Source of the DNA: Viola odorata
Taxonomy: Eukaryota; Streptophyta; Magnoliopsida; Malpighiales; Violaceae
NCBI GenBank assembly: GCA_963691705.1
Contig: OY829539.1
Location: 15,674,186 to 15,738,185 of the forward strand
Length of the DNA: 64,000 bases
Direction of reading: 5' to 3'
Below the pieces are notes generated by a model. It did not search any database, was not told the origin of the DNA, and saw only the letters and a list, made by a program, of their open reading frames with translations. The translations under genes and the position numbers were made by a program. This document shows, one piece after another, positions 50,881-62,623 of this stretch (position 1 is its first letter; each line of letters begins with the position of its first letter).

Positions 50881-51455
50881 ATGGTTGTGACTAGAACCAG
50901 GTGATTTCTCTGGAGACCCGTGGATCCAGAAATCGTACACTCATCCAGTATTTTCTCCTGTGATGTGGTTTTAAACGCTGAACTGGAGGAAAACGGTATC
51001 ACTTTCCCTCCTGGGTGTATCCCTATTGTTCCCGCACCATGTGTGCTCAGAAGGTGCAGCTTGACCGGTCGTTAGACCAAACGAGGTTGTTGACCCGTCT
51101 TTACGACGATTCACAGAAGGAGCTGAACAGAGAAAAATCTAAAGGGAAAGCGAAAGTCGATGTTCTGAAGGCAGAGTTAGCTTTGGAAAAGAAGAAAAAT
51201 CTTCTTCTTCGTGAAGAGATGCTGGCTCGAGACGAGGAATTTTCTAGGCTTCCACTAAGGATGGAGCGTTGGAAAAAGAAGGTTCTGGAGGCCCTCACTT
51301 CTAGGCTCGCTGCCCATTTCGGGAGCGATTCCTTCAGTCCGGCCAAGGTTGCCGATTGTGCCTCTGCCATAATAGACAAGGTTAATAAAAATGGAGACGA
51401 TGCGTCTGCCTTAGGGGGAGGGAAGTCTGGTGACGGTGGTGGCGGTAGCGCGTAA
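50881..51455 (+). pseudogene. Antisense ORFc of element C (large internal deletion)
   Basis: ATG at 50881 (MVVTRTR then TGA). The start of the family domain (SSSIFSCDVVLNAELEENG) reaches about 51035. It then joins directly to the C-terminal coiled coil (QKELNREKSKGKAKVDVLKAE) and a Gly-rich end. The whole middle, including most of the family domain and the intron, is missing. A TTTAAAA box about 180 bp upstream (50701) has a counterpart in A. Confidence 0.65.
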
Positions 51456-51929
51456 CGGCCTTTCTCTTGATTACTATCCTCTTCTCATCTGTATTTTTTT
51501 ATTCTTCGATCAATCGCTCCCCAAAGACATTTGACATTGTTATTCTTGTAATAATGCTAACGCCATGAGATTATTGTTGTTTTTCCCTCAAATGTTGGGT
51601 TTTGATATATTATCGATGTTGCTCATGCTTTGCTGACATTTTCTGCTATCGCGCCATTTCTTGAGACCGCGTGTCAGAGCTGGTGCTGCTTTTTAGAGCA
51701 TTAAATGCTATGAATCCCCTCATTAATGCGATTGAAAAGTAATGATGAGAAGGGACACGTGTCTTTCTTGTGATGAAGCGTTTGAGATAGGCACCTTCTA
51801 GGGAGTAGCAAGGACTAAAGCGTCTCTCTTTTAAAGTTGTGTCCTTCGCGCGTGTCGCATCCTTTCGTCATGCTACCTTGCCATGTGTCAGTTATTAACT
51901 GGTCACGCCTTCTCAACCCTTTTTAGGGT
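51456..51929 (+). other. Spacer between ORFc and ORFd in element C
   Basis: No supported frame. It contains GAGCATTAAATGCT and CCCCTCATTAATGCG, shared with the same spacer in B and A. Confidence 0.5.
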
Positions 51930-51936
51930 TATATAT
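51930..51936 (+). promoter_or_regulatory. TATA box of ORFd (element C)
   Basis: TATATAT in the AGGGTTATA context, about 172 bp upstream of the ATG at 52102. Confidence 0.55.
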
Positions 51937-52101
51937 GATGTTTTTCCCCGCCTTTTTTTTTTATCTCCTTCTTCACTCACTGCTTCCTCCTGAAAATAAC
52001 CCACGCCACTCCTTCTTCTTTGTTCTGGGATTCTTGGGGTTTCTTTCATGAAGTTACACGCATTAATTCCTTATTTTACTCTCTTTTTCTTTTTACTGGT
52101 T

Positions 52102-54908
52102 ATGGCGAAGACTCGTTCTTCAAAATCTGCTAAGGAGGAAAGTTCCCAAAAATCTGTCGGGGAGGAGAAAATCAATAATACCCCCACTTCTCTTTACACT
52201 TTGCCCCTAGTTCATCGTTGTCTATCTAACTTCAATGTTTAGTTCCCTCGGGGTTATTCTGTTAGTGTTGCTTCCGACCCTCTCCGCCTTAATAGCGTAT
52301 TGCCTGATAATATTAGGATATTGTATGCCAAGCTGTTTGACCATGGGTTTTAGCTTCCCCTTGACCCGCTTGTAAAATTGTTACTGGCCGATTCTGACTT
52401 GAATCCGGCCCAACTGAGTCCTAACGCAATTTACGTTGTTAGTGTTTTTCCGGCGTTATGTCGGTTCAAAGGGATTGAGTCCCCTTCGCTAGCGTTGCTT
52501 CATGATATTTTCCAATTGTATTCTCGTAAGGGGGTAATATCAATATCACCCTGTTATGACGATTGATAATAATCGGATGAGATTGTACCCGGGGTAGGAA
52601 GGATCCTGGTGATCTTCTCCTCTGAGGGGGTCCCCGGCGCAGATACTCCGACGATCAAGTCAGTAGTCGTAGTGAGAGAGAGTGAAAGAGTAGAGAGAGA
52701 GTAGTGTCTAGTGAGAGAGAGCCCCCCCCCCCCTTTCTACCTAGGGGGGTATTTATAGGAGATCAAGTAGAGAGGTGTCATCTCTAATAGGTACCGCTTG
52801 GGTGCCATGGGGTAACGCCGAGTAGATGCCGCTTGTGTGCTTGATGCCGCTTGTGTGCTTACCGGGGGTGGGAATAGGCGTCATATCGTGCTGGATGCCC
52901 CCCCCCCCGGCTGACGTCGACCACCCCTCGGTAGCAGGACTAGTAGGAGGCCAGGCATGCCCTACAGTAGCTGAAGGTGACAGTACCCCCTGTCAGGACT
53001 AAAATACTCTAGGAGGTATGTCAATAGTTATCAACGATGACTCACTGAAGCCCTTAACTTGGAAACTTATGGGTATCGAGTCTTCTGTTCCTCGTTGAAA
53101 AGAAGAATTTTTTGTTGCTAACCTGCCCGAGCCTTTTTGGAGGACCGGTTTCAACGAGGAAATTAAAGATGGGGCCTGGGTAGCAGAAAACCACTCTCCG
53201 ACCTGGAGGATAGTTGGTTAAAGACGCTGCTCCAAATGGACTTTAGCGTTGACACTCGTAAAGTGGCAAACGGAGTGGCAGTTACAGAGTGTAAAATGGG
53301 TGAGCATTTACCCTTCTTTCTTCGCGTTGCTGGGAAACGCTAATGCTAACATTTTTTCATGACTATATAGTGGTTCCGCCCGGTTGGGAGCCCGAATACA
53401 TTCGGAGGAAAAAGAGAAGGGAGCAAGTGAGAAGGAACCAGGTTGCCGCCGCCGCTACCGCTGAAGGTGGGGCTACCGGTGTTACTTTAGCCTCGCCACT
53501 TTCTCAAGGAGCTACCATCACTGTCGGCACTGTTCAAGCGTTGTCTTCGCGAGCGCACGTTACAAGAAGGAAGAGAAGAAAAAAGGCAATTGTCGTGCCC
53601 CCTGCTCTTTCTCAGGCTACCACTTCTTCAGAAGTGTCTACTGGTTTGATTCCTATCGGGATTCCTTTGCTTTCCCCTTCTGCTCAGGTACCTCTATCTA
53701 TTGCCCCTCCTGCTTTCTTCGTTCTTTTGGCGTTTCCTTATTGTAATTCACTTTCTTAGGAAGTTGGCACTACTTCCACTCATTCTCTTCCTCACGAAGA
53801 CATGTCATTTGTGAGTGAGCTTGCCGAGCACCGAAAGAAGGTTCGCCAGGACCTTCAAAGTAGCCCGTTGTCATCCGGCGTTAATCCACCCTTGACGACT
53901 TCCACCGGGGGTGGCGTACCTTTCGGGCAGCCTCAAGGTGTTGGCCCTGCTATCGATCCCCATGCTTTTGCTGACTCTCCACTCCATTCTACCTCTAGGG
54001 CTGTAGGTTTTAGCTTAGACATGCTGGGTTTTGAGACAATCGGTAGTGGTGAGTCTTTTGTCTCTACTGTAGAGGGTTCTGCTGACCGCCCTCCTTCTCC
54101 TCCTGTACTATCTTTTGTTCCTTTGTCCCCGCTTGCTGCCGTGAGGGGCAATTCTGCTTCTAACTTTATAGTTGGTGTTACTCCGTACGCTCCTCCCAGC
54201 TTTCCCACTCATCAGGTTAACTTGGCTGGATTTAGAGAGAAAGCTTTTCAAGCCTTGGAGACTGATAGCGCTGAGGCTGTTCTTACATCTACATCTCTAT
54301 TGGCGGCTCGAATAATGTCGCATCAAGGGGAGAGGGATGTATTTTTAGCCAAGAGTCACCAGGGGCACATGGATTTCCTTCGCTCTCAGGTGTTTTCTTC
54401 CTTCTGCCATGCTCATTACATGGATGAGGCTAACGCTACGGAGGCAGCGAACAAGCAGAGAGAAATAGACAGATTGATGGTTGAGCGTCAAGGTCTTTTA
54501 GATGCTGCGACGGCTGCCAAGCAAGAGGCAGAGGCGGCTAGGCAAGAGGCTAATGCTGCTAAGCAAGAGGCGGAGGCTGCCAGGCTCGCGTTAGGGGAAT
54601 AAAAACAGAGGGGTGCCACTCTAAGCACACGTCTTTCTGAGGAAGAGGCTAGGCTAGCGTCAGAAAGGCAGAGAAACACTGAATTAGCTGCCGATCTTAG
54701 CCTTTCTGCTGAGAAATGCCGTTGGTATCTGAAGGAGGGAGCAATGCTTATGTCTGAGGGCTTCATACGCCATTACGGGGTGGACCGCCTTCAGATTGAC
54801 ATTCTTTCTGCATATTTTGAGGAGAGGTCCTCACATGTATCCGATGAGGATTTCTACAGTGCAAAGGCCGCCAAGCAAAGAGGAAACGACGCGTCAGCTG
54901 CTTCTTAG
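52102..54908 (+). pseudogene. Antisense ORFd of element C, interrupted by a solo LTR
   Basis: ATG at 52102 (MAKTRSSKSAKEESSQKS). Family domain: RILYAKLFDHGF, DLNPAQLSPNA, GVISISPCYDD; after the solo LTR it resumes DSLKPLTWKL and EEFFVANLPEPFW. Introns fit near 53300-53370 and at 53688-53759 (GTACCT...TTCTTAG). The last exon from 53760 has an open stretch of 266 codons, with GVTPYAPPSFPTHQVNLAGF and a strong coiled coil of KQEAEAARQEA repeats. A stop at about 54600 precedes a final frame with SAEKCRWYLKEG, ending at 54908. Several other stops are present (near 52241 and 52351). Confidence 0.72.
52564..53033 (-). mobile_element. Solo LTR of a Tat-lineage element inside ORFd of element C
   Basis: Plus orientation TGATAATAATCGG to CAATAGTTATCA, 470 bp, with target duplication ACGAT at 52559-52563 and 53034-53038. 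It carries family blocks (GGGGGTCCCCGGCGCAGATACTCC, GTATTTATAGGAG, GGCTGACGTCGACCACCC) but differs from the LTRs of A, B and C. Two poly-C runs (about 52723 and 52898) are present. Without it the coding sequence is continuous across the duplicated codons. Confidence 0.93.
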
Positions 54909-55539
54909 GCCTCGCACTTTGCTTTTTGATTTTTGCTGTTGATATGTCTTTGTCTATCCTTGTGAGGATATTTTGTAATTCTGACGGTATCAACTTTTCT
55001 TCAAGCCATTGCTTTTTGTCTATAATTTCTTTGTTGGTCTTGTCTTATGATATTACTACTATAACATGGTTAGTAGGCTTTAACATTAAGATCACAATAA
55101 TGTGGTCATCGTACCTTATGCGGTTAATCAGCCGTTGCGTTTGCATGCACACGCCATTCACGGTTGCCAAAGTATTTCTGTCTTTAGAGACTTAGTGCTT
55201 CTGCGACAGTCACAATAGCTCGTTTTCTGAGGAAGGCTTTCTTGTAGTGTCTTTACATGCTTTTTCTCTGTTGAGAATCAGGAATTTAATTCTGCATTAT
55301 CATTATTTCTTTGATGATGTTCCAAAGAACAAAATTATTATTATTTCCACTCATGCTGCGTATAGCTTGATGCTGCCCTTTGTTGTTAGGGGGATCACTT
55401 AGCCTTGCTAAGTTTATTTATGATATTGTTGCTGTTGCGATAGAGACATCTCTCCAGCCCAACTTCACCAAGTATCAACCGCTCGGTTACTAGCTGGGAT
55501 ATCTCTCTTTGTTTCAAATGCCAACGATCGGCTTGAGGC
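54909..55539 (+). other. Element C spacer between ORFd and the repeat array
   Basis: T-rich sequence with no supported frame; likely 3' end of the antisense transcripts. CTAGCTGGGAT near 55493 matches the B spacer. Confidence 0.5.
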
Positions 55540-56030
55540 GTGCCTCGTCTTAGTGAGCCGTCTGATCAGGACCAGCCATCCCAAGGATAGGATTTTCACT
55601 CCCAAGCGTTGAAACCTCGCGTTCCTGGAGCGTGCCTCGTCTTAGTGGTCCGTCTGTGTGAGCACGACTACCACAAGGATAGGATTTTCACTTCCAGGAT
55701 GGAGTTACTATCTCCTTGGGGCGTGCCTCATCTTAATGGCCCGTCTGTGCGAGCACGGCTACCACAAGGATAGGATTTTCACTCCCAAGGATGCCGGGAC
55801 GTGCCTCGTCTTAATGGGCCGTCTATGTGAGCACGGTTGCCACAAGGATAGGATTTTCACTCCCGAGGGCGTTGGGGCGTGCCTCGTCTTAATGGGTCGT
55901 CTGTGTTATCACGGTTACCACAAGGATAGGATTTTCACTCCCAACGCTATTTATGCCAGGGCGTGCCTCGTCTTAGTGAGTTGTCTGATCAGGACCAGCC
56001 ATCACAAGGATAGGATTTTCACTCCTGTCA
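55540..56030 (-). repeat. Element C tandem array (CACAAGGATAGGATTTTCACTCC family)
   Basis: Six to seven units of about 65-85 bp, each with GCGTGCCTCGTCTTA.TG, CCGTCTG, a CACGGCTACCACAAGG-like half and ATAGGATTTTCACTCC. Clearer periodicity than in A and B. Confidence 0.9.
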
Positions 56031-56125
56031 TTCTTCGTTATCTGTATATGATTGGCCACAATGTACACAAGAAATTCCTTTCATTCATGCGTTAGAGTAA
56101 TGTTAACAATGTCAAACAGGAGAGA

Positions 56126-57140
56126 TTAGCTTCTAGCATGATATAGTTTCAAATGGGCTATGTTCAAGGAGTTTGGTAAGGGAGTACCGTTAAGTGTTTC
56201 CAAATGATACGCTCCCTTTCCGATGACGCGGTTGACGCGATATGGCCCGTCCCAATTTGGGCTGATTTTTCCCATCCGTTGCCCTGACACTCGCTTGTCT
56301 CTAAGCACTAAATCTCCCGCTTTGAGCAGTCGCTCTTTGACTTGCCTGTTATGATATTGCGCCATTTTTCTTTTGTAATGCAAGGTTTTCAAGAGAGCCG
56401 CCTCTTGTACCTCTGGTAGCGCATCAAGGTTAGCACGTAACCTTTCTTCATTTATTTCTTCGTTGAAATATGCCACTCGAAGGCTCAAGGTGCCAATTTC
56501 TACCGGCGTGACAACCTCTGTGCCAAAGGCTAACGCAAAGGGGGTTTCTCCTGTGGTAGTTTCGACGGTCATGCGATAGGCCCACATTACGTACGGCAGC
56601 TCGTCTGCCTATTTCTTTTTAAAACCTTCTAGGTTCCTTTTGATGCCACTGAGGATACTGCGATTGGTCACTTCCGCCTGACCATTGGTTTGCGGGTGCG
56701 CAACAGAAGAGAATCTCTATTCGATTTGGAATTTCGCGCACTGATTTCTGAAAAATTGGCTCGTAAATTGCGTTCCATTGTCGCTGACCAATATGCGAGG
56801 TACCCCAAATCGCATTATGACTTGATATTTGAAGAAACGCCAAATTTTTTCCGTGGTAATGTTGGCTACCGCCTCTACTTCTGCCCATTTCGTGAAATAA
56901 TCTACCGCCACGACTAAAAATTTTAGTTGGGACCTGGCTTTTGGAAACGAGCCCAAAATATCGATTCCCCATTTGGCAAACGGGCAAGGGGCAACAATTT
57001 CTGAGATTTTTTACAAGATTTCACAAAGTTGTGACAGTCTCTGCGAATGGTGGGCCAGTAGAATCCTGAGCGAAAGACCTGTGCTGCTAGGGTGTCACTA
57101 GCCACGTGCATGCCACATATTCCTTCGTGGATTTCTCGCA
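56126..57140 (-). pseudogene. Element C integrase (zinc domain deleted in part)
   Basis: HTLREIHEGICGMH is present, but after NFVKSCKK about 16 residues including the second Cys of the HHCC domain are missing, and the frame shifts. The core continues in other frames: WAEVEAVANITTEK, VSDNGTQFTSQFF, then NGQAEVTNRS with Glu kept. The final frame at 56587-56126 has MTVETTTGETPFALAFGT and GPYRVNRVIGKGAYHLE, ending KLYHARS. At least three frame breaks. Confidence 0.85.
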
Positions 57141-59283
57141 AGGTATGGAGGCCTTCCTGCTCTGTTATGCACTTTGCAGCTGGATGAGAGAAACATTTTC
57201 GAATCAACTCCCCATTGTAGTATGTACACCGTGCCGCTTGTTTCAAAATTTTCCTCTTTTCGGTGCTATCCACTGGCAGCTCATCATGTTTCAAATATTT
57301 CACAACCGGGATTCTCCCATCACTCTCCACCTCTTCCACACAAAGAGACACTTGTTCTTCCATGAATGAGGGCACTGGTACCTCACCGTAGTGCATATCT
57401 TTGGGTATGGAAGCTACCGGGTTAGCTGCCATTTTAGCGAGATTATCAACCTCACTATTATCTTCCCGAGGAATATGCTCGAAGCAGACTTGAATGCCTT
57501 TTTCCTGTGTCTCTATTAGCTCACGTTTTACCTTTGCAAGGTATTGGATCATGATAGGTTCTCGGGCTTGGGAATTTCCCAAGACTTGATCTATTATCAG
57601 TTTAGAGTCCCCCCGTATCTTTAGCTGTGGATCGCGCATCGTTCCTGCGTCGTGCGGAGCTTCAATGAAGAAACTGTTGCCTATTCTTAGTCCTGCTAGT
57701 AACGCTTCGTACTCAGCCGCGTTATTGGACAGCGGTTGTAAAATTCTGATGGCATAGCGCATCTGTATGTCATCAGGTCCAATCATGAAAATTCCAGCGC
57801 CAGCTAACTCTTGATTTTTGGCTCCGTCCACGTGGATGATCCATGTATCACTGTAAGTGTCTGGGGATGAGAGATCTGAGTCTTCCACTTCCTCTTCTTG
57901 TGGGTCCACCAGTAGCCCTTGTGTAAATGTGCATTTTGCTATGAAGTCTGCTAACGCTTGGGCTTTGATGGACGGTCTGGCCTTAAACTGCAACCCATAT
58001 TGCTCAAGTTCGATTACCCAAATCAGCATTCTTCCTGAAAACTCAGGTTTCCTAAAAAATTTCCTCAATGGTTGATCAGTGAGTACTATAACAGGATGAG
58101 CTTGGAAGTACCGATCCATCTTCCGTGTTGCTTGCACGAGGGCAAACGCTACTTTCTCAATGTGAGTGTACCGCAATTCGGCATCTTTCAGTATGTGACT
58201 GACAAAGAATACGGGGCGATGAATATGTCTATCGCTTCGTACAAGGACAGCACTGACCATCTCATCGGCGACACCTAGATACAAGTATAAAGCGTCGCCT
58301 GGTTCAGGTCTTGTCAGCACCAGGTCAGACGAGAGGTAGGCTTTTATGCCGGCAAATGCTTCTTCACATTCTTCTGTCCACCCAAAAGGGGCTCTCCTGC
58401 GAATGAATTTAAAGAAGGGTAGGCATCTTTCACCTTGTTTGGAGATAAACTGTCCTAACGCAATGATGCATCCTGTGAGCTTTTGCACTTCCTTGACGGT
58501 TCGAGGAGATATCATGTCCTGAATCGCTTTTACTTTCAAAGGGTTAGGCTGGATGCCTTTCTGGCTGACCATGTAGCTTAAGAATTTGCCTGTTTGAAAC
58601 GCAAACATGCATTTTCGGGGGTTCAACTTCATCTTGTATTCTCTCATCACGTTGAAAACTTCTTCCAAATCAGCCGCATGGTCCTCAAAGCTTCGACTTT
58701 TGACAAGTATATCGTCCACGTAGGCCTCCACCTTTTTCCCAATCTGCTTCTCAAAAACTTTATTTGCCATGCGCTGGAATGTTGCCCCGGCATTTTTCAG
58801 TCCAAACGGCATTGTTGTGTAGCAATAGGTGGCCTTTGGCGTGATGAAGGCGGTCTTTTCTTCATCCTCCACGGCCATGGGAATTTGGTGATATCCTGAG
58901 TTGGCATCTAACGAGCTTAGATAGGCGTACCCAGCGGTTTGGTCGACCAACTGATCGATTCGAGGAAGAGGATAGCAGTCTTTGGGACAGGCGTCGTTCA
59001 AATCAGTGAAGTCAATGCACATACGCCAATCTCCGTTAGGTTTTGGGACTAGGACAGGATTAGCCAACCATGTTGGGTACTGGACTTCTCGGATGAAGCC
59101 AGCATCCATGAGTTTTGATATCTCTTTCTCGATGGCTATCATCTTTTCTGGAGAGAAAGCTCGCCGTTTTTGCTGAAGAGGCTTAGCGTTAGGGTTAACG
59201 TTGAGTCGATGTTCTGCTGTTTCACGCAAAATTCCAGGCATATCAGCTGGCTTCCACGCGAACTCTCCTTTACATTTATTCAA
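57141..59283 (-). pseudogene. Element C reverse transcriptase, RNase H and second RNase H (open frame)
   Basis: The longest intact Tat pol frame in the window: 786 codons open from 59283 to 56923. Motifs: WKPADMPGILRETAEHRL, DACPKDCYPLPRID, MPFGLKNAGATF, YVDDILVKS, RNase H (LYLGVADEMVSAVLV, VIVLTDQPL) and second RNase H (WIIHVDGAKNQELAGAG, NNAAEYEALLAGL, IRGDSKLIIDQVLG). It is separated by a stop or shift from the protease upstream at 59300-59460, and runs out of frame in the integrase. Confidence 0.92.
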
Positions 59284-60629
59284 TAATCGAGCTAGTTATG
59301 CGCTTTCTTCTGCGTTCAATTTTTCGCTAACCAAAAAATTCACTTCTTTAACTCCGTTAACAGGAATTGGCCTCATGTTGTCTACTGGCTGAGTGTGCTT
59401 TTCCTCTCTATCCTCGAAGGGATCATCTACTACGCACACGTAACGATCGCAACTCTATTGGGTCATGAGTAAATAACACTGGGCAGCTAACTTCTGGTCC
59501 CCTTTGATCGAGACCACCCCATCCCACGAAGGGTATTTCATCTTTAGATGTTTTTGCGATATCGCAGCTCCAAAGCGGTAGAGGTATGGCCGCCCGAGTA
59601 TGGCGCTGTAAGGCAATGACAGGTCTACAACCAGGAACAATAGTTCCTCCGACCGTTTGGACGTATCCTCTCTAAAGTATACTGGTAATGATATAACTCC
59701 TGCCACCGGGATTGGGACCCCGTCTACTCCAATTATTGGTTTTTTAAAGGTGTTATCTCACTGTCGGGACGCTTCATCAGGTTGTATGCTTCAAGCGAGA
59801 ACAGATTAACCGTGCTCCCATTGTCAACAAGGGTTCTCCTGACTCTATGATTGCCGATAACGGGTGTGACTACTAGCGCATTGTTGTGTGGATAGAAAAC
59901 GCCTTTCTCATCCTCTTCGGAGAACGATAGCACCATTCGATCTAACGCACTTATTGCTTCACTTTTCACTGACGTGTTTTCTCTCTTTCGTTTGTCACCA
60001 GTTGCTGGTGCTGACGTCGTGGATTCATCGAAATATGGAGTGTCTCCCGCTATAATATTGATCATAGGAACATCATCCTCGCTAACCATAAATGTTTCTT
60101 TATTTCTTCCGATAGGGATGGCGTTGGCTCCCGTGGCGTAAGGGGGCGCTTGCCTATCGCCAATCGCCTTATCTGTTGGATTGTTCCTGACTTCCTCCCT
60201 TACTTTGGTGGTAAATTCCTCGAGATATCCTTCTTCGACCAAGCGCTCTATCGCTAATTTCAACTCCCTGCACATGTCCGTGGAGTGTCATTTAACTTTA
60301 TGGAACTTGCAGAATGCATTTTCCCTTCCTCCCATAATTACTCCTGGTTTCACAGGAGCTGGGTAACGGATAGGCAGGTTTTGCTGCTGAACTATCGCCA
60401 AAATTTCTGCTCTTGGAAGTATGAGGGAAGAAAGGTCAGGGTCGTATATTCGCCCCTTGGGTGGATCCGTTTGCCTCCTGGTAGGGGAATTCCCAAATCT
60501 TCCTCTCGAGAAGTTACCCCTCTGCCGATTTGAGGTTCTAGGAATGTGGTCTTTTCGCTGCCCATAATCATCGATTGGTTGTGTATCAGGGGTTGCGCTA
60601 ACGCGGACGTTGGGGGCTGGATGCGTATC
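59284..60629 (-). pseudogene. Element C nucleocapsid end and protease
   Basis: Knuckle CKFHKVK near 60310, with a stop where A has Gly. Then ELKLAIERLVEEGYLEEF, protease LVDNGSTVNLFSLEAYN, a frame change near 59735, LPVYFREDTSKRSEELLFL and LPYSAILGRPYL, and a stop at 59455. Confidence 0.85.
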
Positions 60630-61955
60630 TTAGGGTATACTCTGAATTCGTTCCCTGTTTTCTTCTTCCTCCATTCTCGTATAATTGTGAGCTTTCAGTC
60701 TTAACGCGTCTAAAGTCAACGGTGGGTCCACCATCAAAGTATCTCGTAATTTTCCATAATGGCAATTACGTTTCAAAGCTTCTACAGCGAAGTCAATGGT
60801 GACCCCTGGTGTTAGCGACATCTCAAGATCAAAATGACTCAGAAAATCCTTAAAGAATTCTTGTGGCTTTCGATGAATATCGAATAATGCTGCCGCCAAT
60901 TTTCTAATAGGAACAGTCGTGCTGAACCGGCTCCGAAATTTAGCTTCCAGTTGGGAAAAATTATCAATGGAACCTGCCGGAAGTCCCTCAAACCAAAGAC
61001 GAGCTACACCAGATAGCGTCATAACAAAGATTTGACATAACACGGCGTCACTGTGAATTTGAAACTGTACAAAATCTTTCACCTTATTGAGATGAGAAAT
61101 AGGATCCTTTGTGCCATCATATGATTCCACAGGAAGTTTTACATGCCGATTGACCCGGTGATGTCTCACGCGGTGGCTGAATGGGTGACCATTGCTATCA
61201 TCAAGAATCCCCTACGGTTGACGAGGAGGAGAAGGTTCGTTAAGCTGCCTCTAAGCTCGAAAATCATACTCACGATGTCGCCTGGGAGATCGGCTGCGAC
61301 TTCTTGGCGTTCGAGTTTGATGTCTTCTGCTACTCGATCTCTCACTGTGCCTAGGAGATGGGTCCCTGAATATCTCATCTCGCCTGTTATCCCAATGATC
61401 TCTATATTCACCGTCCCATCGTTCCCCTTCAAGAACAGGAGCTTCCCTCCTATGCTGTTCGGACGGTTCAGCGCGTCTATGCTCAAGTTGCATGACTCCG
61501 ACAGGGGCTGATGTCAAAGGTAGGGATAAAGGAAGGCCTCTAGGTTTCCAAGGTGACAGTGGTCGGTCAGCGATGATGGATGGAGTAAAGACTATATGAG
61601 AAGGCACGCTAGGTCCTGAAACATGAGGCGTAAATCTGGCGGCTAATTCTGTCAGCTGGTCTAGTTGGGCTCGAAGGGCCGATATTGAATTCGTGAGAGG
61701 ATTGCCTGCACCATCTACCGTAGGTGCCTTCGAATAGGGGATAGAGTAACTGGGTCCTGGCATCTGAGATAAAGGAGTATATGCCTGAGATGCGAATGTT
61801 CCCGCTGCTTGCTCAAAAGAGGGATCCGACATGACTGGTGGAACTTCTTGCACCGTGATGGAAGCGTCAGTGGTGGCGAAAGGGAAGAGTCACCTACGAG
61901 TAGAAAACGGGAGGCTAGAAGACTGGGACAGTGCGGGATCTGAGTCGGAATCCAT
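60630..61955 (-). pseudogene. Element C gag (frameshifted)
   Basis: ATG at 61955 (MDSDSDPALSQSSSLPFS); a TGA near 61893 stands where B has Gln. SR-rich tract (RRHQTRTPRSRSRSPRRHR) near 61270, a frameshift near 61200-61250, then the gag core KDPISHLNKVKDFVQFQIH, FVMTLSGVARLWFEGLP and FRSRFSTTVPIRK, and a stop at 60630. Confidence 0.85.
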
Positions 61956-62016
61956 AATCCTTCAAATTTTTAGAAACAGAGCTTGGCTATTAAGGATGCT
62001 CACTTAATAAAACCAA

Positions 62017-62036
62017 AGCTCTCAATGAAAGCACCA
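62017..62036 (-). other. Element C primer binding site
   Basis: The minus strand reads TGGTGCTTTCATTGAGAGCT, nearly identical to the site of A. Confidence 0.75.
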
Positions 62037-62039
62037 ATT

Positions 62040-62618
62040 TGATAAGATTCGGACTGTATGCTGAAGGGTAGTAGAGGATTATGGTTCTTGAGGTCGACCG
62101 TCCACGGCGTCCGATGTACATGCACAGCACCGGAGGGGGTCTCCGGCATAAACACTCTGATGCTTAAGTCAGTAATGGCTGTGTAAAATAGCAGAGCTTT
62201 TGCTAGCAATCTTAGGCTTACCTTCCCCCTTTCTAGCGGAGGTATTTATAGGCAAAAATGGAGCATCTCTACGTGATCTTGGTCACAAGGTGCTAATGCG
62301 CCGTCAGGGGGGGTTAGAGTTCCTATGAAGGAATTCACTATCGCTGCGTTAGATATAGGTATGGGGGTAGGCGTTACCTAGGTAAGGCAACATCTATGCC
62401 CCTCTCGAGATGCCTGATTTGGCCTGGGATGAGATAACGCCCCGTGTCATGACAGTGTGATGTGTGGGGCCCCCTCGTTGATGTCGACCATCCCAGTTTC
62501 GATCGCATAGAGAGAGGCGATAGCCTCGAGGCTGCTGGGGCGGTAGGAGCAGCAGCTTATTCTCCCACCGCGGGGTATAAGACGAAAATACCCCTTGTCG
62601 CTAGGGGTATTGTTATCA
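62040..62618 (-). repeat. Element C right (5') LTR
   Basis: 579 bp, the same ends as the left LTR, followed by TAACT. Confidence 0.95.
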
Positions 62619-62623
62619 TAACT

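Larger units (their letters stand above)
48332..62618 (-). mobile_element. Element C: Tat-lineage Ty3/gypsy element inserted in the copia element
   Basis: LTRs 48332-48910 and 62040-62618, both 579 bp, with target duplication TAACT at 48327-48331 and 62619-62623. Removing C rejoins the copia reading frame. Minus strand: gag, protease, RT, RNases H, integrase (61955-56126). Then a tandem array and the antisense ORFs on the plus strand (49121-54908). A solo LTR lies inside ORFd. 14.3 kb. Confidence 0.95.

Noticed and set aside
57106..57369. Plus-strand ORF opposite the C polymerase
   Set aside because: Shadow frame of the RT-integrase coding strand.
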